NCBI RefSeq assembly: GCF_050624435.1
Contig: NC_134542.1
Span: forward strand, 14,196,997 to 14,260,996
Direction: 5' to 3'
Length of the DNA stretch: 64,000 bases
From: Tenrec ecaudatus
Taxonomy: Eukaryota > Chordata > Mammalia > Afrosoricida > Tenrecidae
Under the pieces are notes generated by a model, which saw only the letters and a list, made by a program, of their open reading frames with translations, was not told the origin of the DNA and did no database searches. Numbering within the stretch: position 1 is the stretch's first letter; every line of letters begins with the position of its first letter. Shown here in pieces: positions 45,761 to 57,682 of the stretch. The position numbers and the translations under genes were made by a program.

Positions 45761-47221
45761 TTCTTGGAGAATACTAAAGATTCTAAAATATGACCATAAA
45801 AAGCTACTTGCCTATATGTATAAGAGAGGGTTGCCCACTGTATTTGAGCCAGAAATCTTTACTCCACAGACTACCCAGCAACCCAAGCAGATCATGGTTT
45901 TTGAGTGGGAAAGACTGCTGTCTGATGCTTGCTTCCCCACCCAAACACACACTCCTTGGGACACTCTCAACTTTGTCCTGGGTGTCTTTGGCCACCTTAG
46001 AAGTTATTTAAAGTTCTACATTGAAAAACAAAATATTCCATTGCAGGAAAATTTCCGGCATAATGCTTCTTTTATTTTCATAGCACAACTTGGGAAATAC
46101 CAAGGTTCGGTAAGTTCTTGAAATTTAACAAGTGGTTGTTGGACTCAAACAATCTGACAATTAATTGTCTGAGTAAGCTTGGATTGTGAGTCAGGATGAC
46201 CAAGACAGCGCTGTACGGGTGTGTCTGACTGGCCACAAGCCATTAGTAACCCAACGTCGGCTCATGAGCCAATATGACTGCACCTCTCCCCGTGAAATTG
46301 CCAAAGACAATAGAGAGGGATATGCTGGCTCGAGGGCAGACACGGGTTAACTTGGGGGAAGTCAAAGGCAATATACAAGAGGGAGGCTGGCAAAAGATGA
46401 TGGAAGCAGGTAAAGACACTGGAAGAAGTGAAAGAGTTAACAGCACCAGGTAAATACTGTTATGCACATAATCCTGTAATAACAGTCATTTATGAGTCAG
46501 TGCATGGGAAGATACACAGGCTGAATGGATGTGGGAGGGAGAGGGGAAGTCTCTTCACACCTATGTATATATTGGGCAGATGTTTGTGCATGGGTATTTA
46601 CTTTGCTGGAAATATATCCATTAACACGGAGCATACAGAGGACAAAGCTATGAAGCTTCCTAGACATAATCACCTTGCGGAAATGAATTGGTAAGCCTGA
46701 GTGCCCAGAGGACACCAAAGCCAAGTGACATAATCTGCTTTACAAAGAGAATGTCCTCCATCTGACTTTGGTAGTAGCAACTGGTGTCTTACAAGTCTGC
46801 CCGCAACCATCTAAGACATAGCTCTTCAATGATCGGTCCCCCTGGGTCTGGAGAAAAGAACAATGAAGAAAATTTAAGACTGGTGCCAGTGGACTAATGG
46901 ACCCCACCAACGTCAGTCTGCATGATCCTTAGACTAGAAATAGATGATGCATGGCTACTGCTCTGAATGCTATCACATTAGAATCTGAATACAGAAAAGG
47001 GAGAAAAGGCTGAACAAAACTCGAAGTCATGAAAAAGGCCCGACTCACTGGTCAGATAGAGATGGGTGGAACCCCTGATGATCTGCTCAGGTTTCTAGGC
47101 AGTCCATGGAGGAAGGGTGGGTGGGTCAACTATATTGGGCGCCCCTGTCTTATAAATTTAGGTAAGTAACTTGTTATGGTCGTACTTTATAGTCGTTAGT
47201 GTGCTCCAAGAAGACTGACCC
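45761..47221. other. Unassigned; a repeat-like stretch at 46740-47120
   Basis: 46850-47110 (GACTAGAAATAGATGATGC, AGAAAAGGCTGAACAAAAC, AAAAAGGCCCGACTCACTGG) reads like an interspersed repeat I cannot name. The frame at 45714-46121 (135 codons) starts in SINE tail and has no recognisable domain. Confidence 0.35.
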
Positions 47222-47345
47222 AAACCAAACTCACTGCCGTCGAGTCGATTCTGATGACAGGAACCTTAAATAGGGTTTCTAAGGCTGTTACACTTTATGG
47301 GAGCAGATGGCTGCATCTTCCTCATGAAAGAACTCCAGTACATAT
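47222..47345 (-). repeat. AfroSINE tail half, antisense
   Basis: CCAAACCAAACTCACTGCC then GTCGAGTCGATTCTGATGAC and TTTATGGGAGCAGATGGCTG: a clear antisense tail and body. Confidence 0.75.
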
Positions 47346-48667
47346 TCCTCTTCAGGTTCATTTGCCTATCAAACTGTTTTGATACAGGACCTTTATTCAT
47401 TACCATGCCAAGGAGCACCCTTAGAGCAAGGCTGTTGGGCAGAATTTGTGAGAAATAATTCAGTGTGATCCTGGTGATTGAACCACCAACAATCAACTGG
47501 CAGAGTTATGTCAAGCCCCCGGGCAAGGCTCAAGGCCACTCTCAGTCACTCCTATCATAGACGAAATGGGTAGCTTTTGTGCTCAACTCTAAGCGTTTCT
47601 GATTTGTCCCAGAGCTGTATAATACTGTCCCTGGTCACTTCCACTGAATGACCAGAGGGGAAGAGACTACTGCTCTGCAGAATAGACGTGCCAAGATTTT
47701 CTAGCCCCACGTGACTTTGCAGAAATGTGGTCAGGTTTGCAGTCAAGTGGTTTTCATTTTCCTTCAGCCTTACCGCATTTTCCTTAAGTGGGCGGGGGGA
47801 GGGTTGTAAATCTTGAAGGGTTAAGCCTTTAAGAGTTAAGATCACTAAAAGATAACTGCTGTTCGTTGCTTCCTCCATTCTTTTTTTTCTCCCTTGGAAC
47901 TATCCCCATCTCTGTCAGATATCCTTATTTGAGTAAGGAAATAATGAGATATTCAAGAACATTATGATCCACTTTCTTAGCCTGGCTAGAGTTGGTCTGA
48001 AATGATGACCCCCAGGAATTTCGGTTCAGCCGTGTGATTGGGTTTTCTTTCTTACTGCGGTGAATGAGGACAGAAAAAGGGGTCAAAGTCTGATCTCTTG
48101 TTCTTCTAGGTCTTCACTTCCTGGGGTTTCAATCTGATGACCAATCTTCGGAAGTGGTTCACATGGTGTGGCAACAACCCTGTGATTTTCCACGACGATT
48201 TGTCTTTTGATGGTTCAGGGAGAGGTGGGAGCTGATTGTACAGGTTGTAAATACAGGCCATCTATCTCCCCAATTTATAACTTTTTTGTAATCCAAGAAA
48301 AATATAAAGATGTCAGCTGTGTCTCCATCTAAGAACAATAAGATGAATCAGAACAGAGCATTGCCTGAGAATAATATGACCAATTGGGTAGTGAAGTTCT
48401 CAAACAGTACATTCAAAACGAGAACTAATTCCCATTGAGAAACTCATTTTAGCATTGCTCATGCTAAGATCACAACTGTAAACATGTGCTTTGACTTTTT
48501 TTCTAGATGACCATCTACGCTTGAAGTATTGAAAGTATTTGAGTGGGCCAAGAAATACAATCCACGTGTTCTATATGAAAAATTACCCATACTTAGTGAT
48601 TAGAAAATACACAGGAACTGTTTTTCTCCCAAGTTTTGGTAGGGATTGTATTAATCCAGAACTATTG
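47346..48667. other. Unassigned, no gene seen
   Basis: No repeat or exon recognised. Minus frames at 47266-47496 and 47555-47878 have no recognisable domain. Confidence 0.4.
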
Positions 48668-48728
48668 GCTGTATAGGATCACGATAAGTCCGAATCAATT
48701 CAGTGGGAGTGAGTTTGGTTTGAGGTGT
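48668..48728 (+). repeat. AfroSINE 3' tail
   Basis: GCTGTATAGGATCACGATAAG then GTCCGAATCAATTCAGTGGG and GAGTTTGGTTTGAGG. Confidence 0.6.
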
Positions 48729-48779
48729 GGATGTTGGGTATAGGGTATTGGAAACCTGACTCAAATTAGCTCATAAGTG

Positions 48780-49210
48780 GCAAAGGTAATGTGTTGGTCA
48801 GGTCGTCTGCTGCTTGGTATTGGTAAGATCTGGACCCAGTTTGTACTGTTTGGCCTTAGGTTTTAGCTCCATCTCTTCATTCACCTCGGTTCGGTCGTAA
48901 TCTCGGGATTCCATCGTCACCTGGTAATAAGATGTTGGCTCCACACCCACTGTGTCCCAGCAGCTCCTCTCTCTTGCAGGTTTCAAGTACCAAATCTCAT
49001 GGGCAAACTCTCTTGGGTCTAGCTTGAGTCATTCATTCTGTAGTTGAACCAATCACCATGCCCCCAAATAATGGGCTATCCTAATTGGCCACTCTTGTGT
49101 CATGTGCCCACCCCTGGTGTCAGGGTAGACAGGTCAGACAGGTCCAAGTCTGACCATCATTGGGGAAAACCAGTTTTCCAAAGGATAAGAGGCTGGCACT
49201 CAAGTAAGAG
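48780..49210 (+). repeat. Ancient interspersed repeat, probably an old L1 3' end
   Basis: ACCAATCACCATGCCCCCAA, CTAATTGGCCACTCTTGTG, TCATGTGCCCACCCCTGG and CATTGGGGAAAACCAG form a series I recognise from an ancient mammalian repeat related to old L1 3' ends. The exact family is uncertain. Confidence 0.45.
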
Positions 49211-49779
49211 TTGGCTAGTGCCCAAACCCATGAACTTCTGAAACTGCTGAACTTCTGAACTTCACCCCAAAGCTGAAGGGAATCTCAAAGAGCTCAGCTT
49301 GCCTCTTCTTTCCTCTAAAAGGTATTGTTGGGGACTTGGACACTGTGGTGGCCCAGAACACATTTCATAAACCTCTTTTTTCCAAGCTATTACTTTCTCA
49401 GGGATACCTGCTCAAATAAAACTTGAAGTCTCCACCATCAAATATTTGATAAAAATTAAAAGATCAGTGAAACAAAGCACTTAGATCCAAAGAAAATCAG
49501 TTTTTTCCTTACTTATCGGGATTTGGTATTTGCCGTAGACTTTAGAAGTTTGATAACTTTGCCTTTGGGTGAGTTCCCCTCTTCCCTTTTCAGTTTGAAA
49601 TAGTTTAAAATAAGGTCAGAGACAAAATTGAAAAATACTATGCTGCTCAAATGTCCCCAACGTCCATAAACAAGGCAGCTGAAATCAGACCTATAAAACA
49701 TGAGTGATTTTACCCATTGCCTAGAAAAGTTTCCTGAAGATTCAGGTGTAATAAAAAACCCTGTATTTTAATATTTTTC
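49211..49779. other. Unassigned, no gene seen
   Basis: AT-rich left flank of the long L1. Confidence 0.4.
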
Positions 49780-50081
49780 TTGAAATTTGGGCTTACTGGA
49801 GGGCTTGCTGTACCTGACTTTAGCACCTACTCTACAACCACAATGATCAAAATAGTGTGGTACTGGTATCATGACAGATATTCAGACCAATGGTAAAGAA
49901 CTGAGAACCCAGAAATGAAATCATCAGCATACAGACAACAGATCTATGATAAGGGCCTAAAAAACATCAAATGGGAAGCAGTTGCCCTCTCCAACAAGTG
50001 GTGCTGGGAAAAAATGGATATCTACATGCAGAAAAATGACACAAAACCCTTACCTCACTCCATGCACAAGAATAAACTCAA

Positions 50082-50230
50082 CCTGATGCAAAGGGCTTAA
50101 GTGGAGAGCAAATGCTTTGAAAATGATTAAGGCAAAGAATGTACGGATGTGCTTTATACAATTGATGTATGTACATGTATGGATTGTGATAACAGTTGTA
50201 TGAGCCCCTAATAAAATATTTTTTAAATAA
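50082..50230 (+). mobile_element. Short L1 3' end nested in the long L1
   Basis: 149 bp, ends GAGCCCCTAATAAAATATTTT plus A-tail. Flanked by a perfect 14-bp duplication AAGAATAAACTCAA (50068-50081 and 50231-50244). ORF2 sequence resumes directly after it. Confidence 0.92.
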
Positions 50231-50982
50231 AAGAATAAACTCAAAGTGGATCACAGACCTCAAGGTAAATCCCCAAACTATTAGGGCCATCAATGAGGGA
50301 ATTGGGACAAACTGAGAAACTTTGATGCGGGGGATACATAGGCTATCAGAAATGGGGAAGGACACAAACAGGAAGCGCAAGTTGAAAAGTGGGCATACCG
50401 AAGATATGTGCATCAGACGAATTCACCAAGAGAGTAATAAGACATCCCACAGACTGGGACAACATCTTCAGCAATGACACATCAGACAAAGGCCTTATTA
50501 CTAAAATCTACAATACTCTGCTAGCCTACCATAAAAACATAACAAAGCCCATGGAGGAGAGGGGTAAAAGACCTGAACAGAAGTTTCACAAGAGCGGAAA
50601 TCCGACTGGCCAATAAACATTTGAGAAAATGTTCCTGGTCACTAGCCATGAGGGAAATGCAAATTAAAACAACTGTGAGATACCATGTAACACCCTTGGA
50701 GATAGCCCAATTCAAAAATCAGAAAGCAAAGTGTTCAGGAGGGTGTGGAGAGATATGTGCAGCTGTTATGGAAATTGATTTGGTGAGACTTAAGTGAAAA
50801 TCGAGCCACCATATGACCCAGCAACCCCCCTACGGGGCATATGTCCAGATGAGATAAGAAACAGACTATGGCTAGACAGCTGAGCTCCAATGTTCATTGA
50901 AGCACAGTTCACAATCGCAAAGAATTGGAAACAAGCTAAATTTCCATCAACGGACCAATGGATTAAAAAACTCTGGTACACA

Positions 50983-51650
50983 GGTGTCGGGCATCAAAGA
51001 AAAAAAATCATATCATTGTGAATGAAGGGGAGTGTAGATCGGGGACCCAAGGCTCATCTGTAGGCAACTGGACATCCCTTTGCAAAGTGGTTGGGGGGAG
51101 GAGACAAGTTAGTCAGGGTGCAATGTAGCAACGATGAAACACACAACTTTCCTCTAGTTCTTAAATACTTCCTCCCCCTGCTATCATGATCCCAATTCTA
51201 CCTTACAAATCTGGCTAGAACAGAGGATGTACACTGGTATAGATAGGAAGTGGGAATCCAGGGCAGATGATCCCTTCAGGATCAGGGGTGAGAGTAGTGA
51301 TATCGGGAGGGTGGAAGGTGGGGTAGAAAGGGGGAACCAATTACAAGGATCTACATATAACCTCCTCCCTGGGGGGGGGTGGACAACATAAAAGTGGGTA
51401 AAGGGAGATGTTGGACAGTGTAAGATATAACAAAATAATAATAATTTATAAGTTATCAAGTGTTCATGAGGGAGGGGAGAATCGGGAGGGAGGGGGAAAA
51501 TGAGGAGCTGATACCAAGGGCTCAAGTAGAAAGCAAATGTTTTGAGAATGATGAGAGCAACAAATATACAAATGTGCTTGACACAGTGGATGTATATATG
51601 GATTGTAATAAGAGTTGTAAGAGACCCCAATAAAATGATTAAAAACAAAC
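50983..51650 (+). mobile_element. 5'-truncated L1 3' UTR nested in the long L1
   Basis: Begins GGTGTCGGGCATCAAAG and ends GAGACCCCAATAAAATGATT plus A-tail. Flanks AAACTCTGGTACACA (50968-50982) and AAACTCGGGTACATA (51651-51665) match at 13 of 15. ORF2 resumes with ATACAATGGAGTACCATGC. Confidence 0.9.
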
Positions 51651-52212
51651 AAACTCGGGTACATACATACAATGGAGTACCATGCATCCTTAAAAAGAAG
51701 TGGTGAACGCATGAAGCACATCATCACATGGGAAGAACTGGAGGACATTATGTTAAGCAAAGTAAGCCAAGCACAAAAAGACAAGTACAACATGGTCCAC
51801 TGAGGTAAGCTTAAAAACCACAAGGGGCACCGGGGAACAGTCACTAAATGCATAAAGTTCCAGCACTCTGGTAGGCGTCAGACCCAACCCATGGATACAT
51901 ATGACAGCTAACTAAAAAGGAGGTGGGGGGGGAGGGAATGTAGATAGTGGGGGAATGAGTCACTAACCCACCCATGGGCAGGGTATTGTTTATGTCACCA
52001 CAGGAAAGGGGGAGAGGAACCAGACCTCAACCTGGTAGCCTCACCTTGAAGGAAACATACTGGCATGAAGCATTGAACTAACAGAGAGGTCTGCGGGCCC
52101 CGGCCCCAACCTCAGCTACGTCAACCCCCTCCCCGGAAGATTGCACTACAGAGGCCAGCACTGAAGATGTAACCTGGGAAGAGTGGCCGGTCTGCCCAGA
52201 CCACATGGGAGC

Positions 52213-52217
<5 letters not shown>

Positions 52218-52291
<74 letters not shown>
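52218..52291 (+). repeat. (GA)n microsatellite within the L1 3' UTR
   Basis: About 37 pure GA units. The same UTR position in the copy at 24825-24842 has only GGGAGGGAGAGAGAGTGG. Serine-leucine and arginine-glutamate frames over it are artefacts. Confidence 0.97.
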
Positions 52292-52296
<5 letters not shown>

Positions 52297-54021
52297 AAGC
52301 TGGCCCACCAAGCCCGGATGACAACACTCCTGCTTAGAGCAGCCAAGGCACAGAGAGGACCATAAGGCCGGCCCCACCACAAGACTCAATGTCACCTCAC
52401 TGACCCACTGTGCTGCCCGAACAGCACTGGAGACACAGTGTGGGAATTGTGCCCATCCTGACCCCTCCCCCAAACTGAAGCAAAACACAAAGGGAGCACA
52501 ACAGAGAAGCAAGGGGAGCAAAGCAACGAAGTCCCCAGAGAATCCCCCAAATAGACTTCAGACTCAGAGGACAGGGCTTGGCACCTCATTAGACTCAATC
52601 TGAAAACATACATAAGGGTCAGCAGACAGACCTGGAATTATTTATAGGCCCCCTTTTTCTCTTCTTCTTGTTTTTCATGTCTATCTATATAAGATAAGCA
52701 AGATAAACAATCCCGTGGAGAAAACAACAGGACCAAATGTTCCAGGGGGACAGGGGGGAAGGAGGAGGTGCAGGAAAGGGATTAGGGAGCCAACAAATCC
52801 AAGGGAACAACAAGAGATCTAAAATAAATGGTGGGGGCATATATAGAATGCCTAGTGGGGTTTAATCAAGTGCAATATACCTGAGAGGAATTACTGAGAG
52901 CCAAATGAATGTCTAACATGATAGTGGACATGAGGAAAGTAAAAGGAAATAGAGGAAAGAATTAGGAGGCAAAAAAACATTTATAGAGGTATAAATATAG
53001 ACATGTATATATGTATAAATATATTAATATATAAAAATAGGGATATAAGTCTGTGTACATATATTTATATGCTAAGTGTCAAGGTATCAGATAGACATTG
53101 GCCCTCTACTCTAGTCCTCCCTCAATGCAGGAACACTGTGCTCTAGTAAGCTGGCATTCCGTGATGCTCACCTTCCCCACATGATGGCTTAAGTCAAAAT
53201 GGCTATATAAGCAAATGTGGTGAAGAAAGCTGATGATGCGTGACTATTAGAAGATACAGTGTCTTGGATCTTAAAGGCTTGACGTTAAGCAGCCATTGAG
53301 CCATGAAACAGCGAAGCCCACATGGAAGAAGCACACCAACCTGTTGATCACGAGGTGTCAAGGGGGTTGGGGATCAAGGATCAGAAGACCCAAAACAAAC
53401 TATCATATTGATGCGAAAGAGGGGGGGTGAAGTGGAGACCCAAAGCCCATCTGTAGAGAATGGGACATCCTCTTACAGAAGGGTCACAAGGAAAGGATGA
53501 GCCAGCCAGAGCGCAGTATAACACCAACGGAACACATAACATGTAGTTCTTTAATGCTTTCTCCCCTCCCAGCCTATCATGACCCCAGTTCTACCTCACA
53601 CGTCCAGCTAGACCAGAGCCATGTACACTAGTACAAATAAGAGCTCTCTCAACACATGGAATCCAAGCAGATAAACTCCTCAGGAACAATAATGGGAGTA
53701 GCAATACCATGAGGGTTGGGGGGAAGGTGGGGTGAGAAGGGGAAAAAGGGGAAACAGACCACAATGATTGAAGTATGATGAACAACAGAAACATGGGAGA
53801 AAGGAGACATTGGATGGTATATGATATGAAAATAATAATAATTTATAATTTATCAAGGGGTCATGAGGGTGGGAGGGTGGGGGAAGGAGCTGGTACCAAG
53901 GGCTCAACCTGAAAGAAAATATTTTGAAAATGTTGATGTCAACAGATGATCTCATGTGCTTGATACATGGATTGTTATAAGAGCTTTAAGAAATCCACCC
54001 CCCCCCCCAATAAAATGATCT

Positions 54022-54508
54022 ATCTTTTTAAGTTGGACTTGCTCTCTCAGGCATGGTTTTCATACCTGTTGTGTCACTCTACCTGGAAGAGCTTGTGTGA
54101 CTGCCCCTTTCTCTCCTCAATGACCATCTGCAAAAATACTCTCCTGACCTGCCTGTAATAAAGAGCTCACTCTCAGCAACTCTTGATTCCAGAGCCCCAT
54201 TGGCTTTCTTCATACAGCTAATCACCGTGGTCTCCATGTTGGCTTGCTTACCTGGTTACTACTGCTCCTGGAGTCTGCAAGCCCTGAAGGCAGGCACCAC
54301 GGCAACCCTCTGGGTGAGAGGAGTTGGACTGTGCTCCCAGGATTGCCAGTGACTGATTTTGCAGCAGTTGATTTTTCAAGCCATCCTTGTGAGATGTCTC
54401 GGGGTGCTCTTGACCCTGCAACCTTTTGGCACCTGAGTGTGTGAACTATCTGCACCACCCAGATAGAAGTAGGGTTCAATTTTATTTGCCTAAGTCCATA
54501 CAGTAACT
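54022..54508. other. Unassigned, no gene seen
   Basis: Opposed frames at 54222-54554 (minus) and 54244-54444 (plus) have no recognisable domain. Confidence 0.4.
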
Positions 54509-54712
54509 GGGAGCCCTGGTGGCGTAGTGGGTTATGCTTGGGGCTACGAACCACAAGGTCAGCAGTTCAAACTCAGCTGTGCCATGGGAGAAAGATGAGT
54601 CTTTCTATTCCCATAAAGACTTATAGTCTCAGAAACTCACAGGGGCAGTTCTCCTGTTCTACTGGGTTACTATGAAATCGGATTTGACCCCATGACGGTG
54701 AGGTTTAGTTTA
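54509..54712 (+). repeat. Full-length AfroSINE
   Basis: The best copy in the window: GGGAGCCCTGGTGGCGTAGTG head, CCACAAGGTCAGCAGTTCAAAC with a B-box, GGGAGAAAGATGAGTC spacer, CCCATAAAGACTTATAGTC, CAGGGGCAGTTCTCCTGTTC, and the RTE-like tail GGGTTACTATGAAATCGG, CCATGACGGTGAGG. The head is tRNA-derived and would contain an internal pol III promoter; the tail suggests mobilisation by the RTE LINE. Confidence 0.92.
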
Positions 54713-55030
54713 TTGCTTTTCTTGTAACCAGCAATCAGCAGCATGGGGCACACTGCAGAGCGCCATGGCAGACTCCAGAAGAAAAGAAGAAGTCGTCTGG
54801 GACTCCTGGGTCTCTGGCCAGGCTGAAGAGCATAGAGAGGCGTCATCTACTTGGCACGGACATCTTTTTTTCTAGCAGAACTCGGGAAGGTGTTGAGATG
54901 TGTGTGAGAATATCAGATCTCTGGCTGACCTGCACTGCCCATTCCTACCTTCGCTCTGGTACCCATTCACCCTGGCAAAACACGTTCTACAGAGGGAATA
55001 TAATCCTTCTTCATTTGGGCTGTATGTGCC

Positions 55031-55618
55031 TATGGTAGTTACATAATCTGGTGTCAATTTGAGGATGAAGAGTGTAAGGGTGGAGTCTAGGCTGTCAATC
55101 AGGATATAGATAATGAGGCATCTGTGTGGGCATGACCTTCCCCTAAGGATTCTGGAATTCCTGGGTTTCCTCCTTGGATGACAAGAGAGCCTCTCTCTCT
55201 CCCTCTTTGCTCCCTGGGAGACATTGCAGCTGACAAGACACATGGAACTACACTAGAGCCCTCAGCTGAAGAAGCCACAAGGACCTACCCTGATGCAGCC
55301 AGAACCCTGGACCTGGAGAAGCCCCATGAAGACCCTTGCCGGCATTGAGATGCTTATAACGCCACTGGATCCACAAGACTTCCTACCCACTGGCCTGTGA
55401 TCTTTGTGCATTCAGCATCATCGAATTTGTTTTGTGATTCTGAAGAGGACTTTATAGATTGGTATAGGACACACAGGCTAATAATTTTGGACTTATGGGC
55501 TTGGACTGGACTGGGTTGGGATGCTTTCTTAATGTACTATTACCCTTTATATAAAATTCTCTCTTATACACATATGAGTGTCTATGAATTTATTCTCTAG
55601 TCTACCCAGACTAACACA
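55031..55618 (+). mobile_element. LTR family A copy 3 (solo, long form)
   Basis: From TATGGTAGTTACATAATCTG to CCCAGACTAACACA, 588 bp, flanked by a perfect 5-bp duplication GTGCC (55026-55030 and 55619-55623). Unlike the copy at 28257 it has an extra block (about 55105-55200, with GGGCATGACCTTCCCC and CTTGGATGACAAGAG). A 5-bp duplication suits ERVL-type integration. Confidence 0.9.
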
Positions 55619-55624
55619 GTGCCT

Positions 55625-56429
55625 AGCAAGAGTTGAATGCAGAAATATTTGCCAGTACGTTTTGAATTTTAATAGAAACCAAAGTCTCAATCTCTTACTA
55701 GATTTCAGCTGGAGGGGAGGGGGACTGGGAACCAGAAGAGATTCAAAGGGACTTTGGGGAAATTCCATTATCTTTCAAAGGAGTCCTGTGAGGCTAGCAA
55801 CATAGGCAACTGAGCAGACTAGCATCCAGAACATGCTCCATTTGTAAAGACATTGAAATGATATGATTTATGTTCTGGGCTTAATGGGCATCACAGTTAG
55901 AGGGAAAGAGTCTTTAACATACCCTTGTAGGAGATACTGGGACTAAGGGGAAAATCTATTTTCTAGAATGGAAGGAACCGTGGGCCAAGGCAAGGAGCCT
56001 AGCATCTGGATATATTTTCATAAAGGGCAAGTGGGAAATAACGAGGAGTAGGAGCAGGAGGAAGTCAAAAGAAGTCTTAATCTTCTTGAGTTTCAGGAGT
56101 GCGGTTGGAAGGAAACTTTTTTTTTTTTGGCCTGGGGTGGATTCAGCAGGATTTAAAGTGTTTACTTATATGTAGGAACCACCTTTTCCCTTTGTTCTCA
56201 CTGGGACTTGAATCTGCATTCTGAATAAATGCATCTTTTACCCATTGTGCCTCGCTCGGAGAGCTGCTCAGTCAATATTGATGGAATTCAAGTTTCTGAA
56301 GAAATTGCCTGCTTTCGGACACAGCTCATTGGTGTATAGTCTTCTTGTCACTTAAACCACAGAAGTACATGTCGTCTCTCGTTGGGTGTGGGTTCAAACG
56401 GAGAGCTAAGCCCTGCCACATGTTGTGAA
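55625..56429. other. Unassigned, no gene seen
   Basis: No repeat or exon recognised. Confidence 0.4.
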
Positions 56430-56730
56430 GTGCCTGCCCGGGTCCTGGTGGTCCCTGAACTGCAGAATTAGGCTACTGTGACTCGGAGGATATTCACTGG
56501 ATGATCTGGGGAAGTGTACTTCCAGGCCTTTCTTTCCAGTCCATTCTAGTCCAAACGCCCTGCTGAAACCTGTTCAGCATCGTGTGCGACCAAACATCCC
56601 TCTATGGACCGATGGGTGGTAGCTGTGAATGAAACGCCTCGGCTGAGAATTAACCCCCATCTACTGCATGGAAAGCAAGTCTTTTCCCTCTGAACCATCA
56701 TTGCCCCAAAGCCCGCCATGATGTTGTCAC
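56430..56730 (-). repeat. AfroSINE-type repeat, antisense, with tail module
   Basis: GGCCTTTCTTTCCAGTCC, ATTCTAGTCCAAACGCCC, TGCTGAAACCTGTTCAGC belong to the second tail module; the right part ends CCCTCTGAACCATCATTGCC, head-like. Confidence 0.55.
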
Positions 56731-56789
56731 TGCTGCGAACAATCTAGTGACTGCATGCTAGTCAATTGCGACACTCAAGGAGAGAGCAG

Positions 56790-57148
56790 CACTTCCCCCG
56801 CTGGGTTTCCAGGGCTCTACAGTGGATGGGAATAGATCCCAAGAGTGTCTAGAAGGTTCAACCTGCCAATCTTTGGGTTCGCAGCCGAGCACTGAACCAT
56901 GGCACCACCAGGGATTACTAACCCTGTCGTGAAACCACCCCAACCAAACCTGCCACCATTGAGTCTAATCTGAGTCATAGGGACAGACAGAGGACATGGC
57001 AGAGCTGCTCCTTAGAGTTTCTCAGACCATTGAGCCCTATGGAAACAGGCAGCGCCATCTTTCTCATGCACCTAGTACCTCGTGGGTTGCGATTGTCAGC
57101 CTTGCCATTAGAAGACCCATGCTGAACCGTTAGCGCCACCAAGACTTC
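56790..57148 (-). repeat. Two tandem AfroSINEs, antisense
   Basis: 56790-56920: GGGTTTCCAGGGCTCTACAG, TTTGGGTTCGCAGCCGAGC, CACCACCAGGGATT. 56938-57148: AACCAAACCTGCCACCATTG, AATCTGAGTCATAGGGAC, GAGCCCTATGGAAACAGG, CCGTTAGCGCCACCAAGAC. Both have the head on the right. Confidence 0.75.
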
Positions 57149-57369
57149 TAATCCTGTCACAGAGCACAATAAATAAAGACATTACACGTGTGTCCCCTGT
57201 TTACACAGACACCAGGTCTACTTTTTGCACATGGCTCTCCTTTCCGCATGGGTCACTCTCAGCTGACCAAATGCTTCAAATCACCACATCTGAATTTACT
57301 TCCACCCGACTACCTACCTCTCCACCACAGCAGCTCACTCCCGGGGACAGTGAGTGTCATTGACGCTAC

Positions 57370-57535
57370 TCCCCAAAGCAAACCCACTGCCACAAGTCAG
57401 TCCCAGCTCATAGTGACGCTGTAGAATAGAATAGGATGGACTACCGCACCCTTCTTCCCCCATGAGTGACCGGCGGGGCCAAATTGTCCCTCTTTCTGTT
57501 AGCAACCCAGCGCTTAATCATTGCATCGCCAGAGC
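57370..57535 (-). repeat. AfroSINE, antisense
   Basis: AAAGCAAACCCACTGCCAC, AGTCAGTCCCAGCTCATAG, AGAATAGAATAGGATGGAC, TTAGCAACCCAGCGCTTAATC. Confidence 0.75.
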
Positions 57536-57682
57536 ATCTTATTTTGCTAAGTCAATGCAACGCAACAAAGTCTACACAAGTCAGAAGGTGTGTAAGGCAA
57601 AACCTGCCAGACATGGAAAATACAAGTATTTCCCACTAAATGAGCTACAATCATGGTAAGAACGCGCTCTGTCAAAGGTGGC

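Larger units (their letters stand above)
49780..54021 (+). mobile_element. Long-UTR L1: ORF2 C-terminal part plus ~2.2-kb 3' UTR
   Basis: The coding part starts 5'-truncated at about 49780 with a frame reading GGLAVPDFSTYSTTTMIKIVW, near the end of the reverse-transcriptase region of ORF2. It later reads DWDNIFSNDTSDKGLITKIYN, and finally ITWEELEDIMLSKVSQAQK before a TGA at 51801-51803. Frameshifts, a deletion near 50745-50775 and two L1 insertions break the frame. The 3' UTR runs from 51804 to the AATAAA at 54009-54014, far longer than the roughly 0.5-kb human L1 UTR. This copy is the key that identifies all the UTR-only copies in the window. Confidence 0.9.

Noticed and set aside
51184..51687. 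167-codon minus-strand frame
   Set aside because: It is the antisense of a nested L1 3' UTR; similar frames recur at other L1 copies for the same reason.
52078..52521. Frames with long Ser-Leu or Arg-Glu repeats
   Set aside because: They are translations of the (GA)n tract in the L1 3' UTR.
54509..54600. Possible tRNA gene
   Set aside because: The head is tRNA-like but is part of a full AfroSINE with an RTE-type tail; there is no complete cloverleaf.
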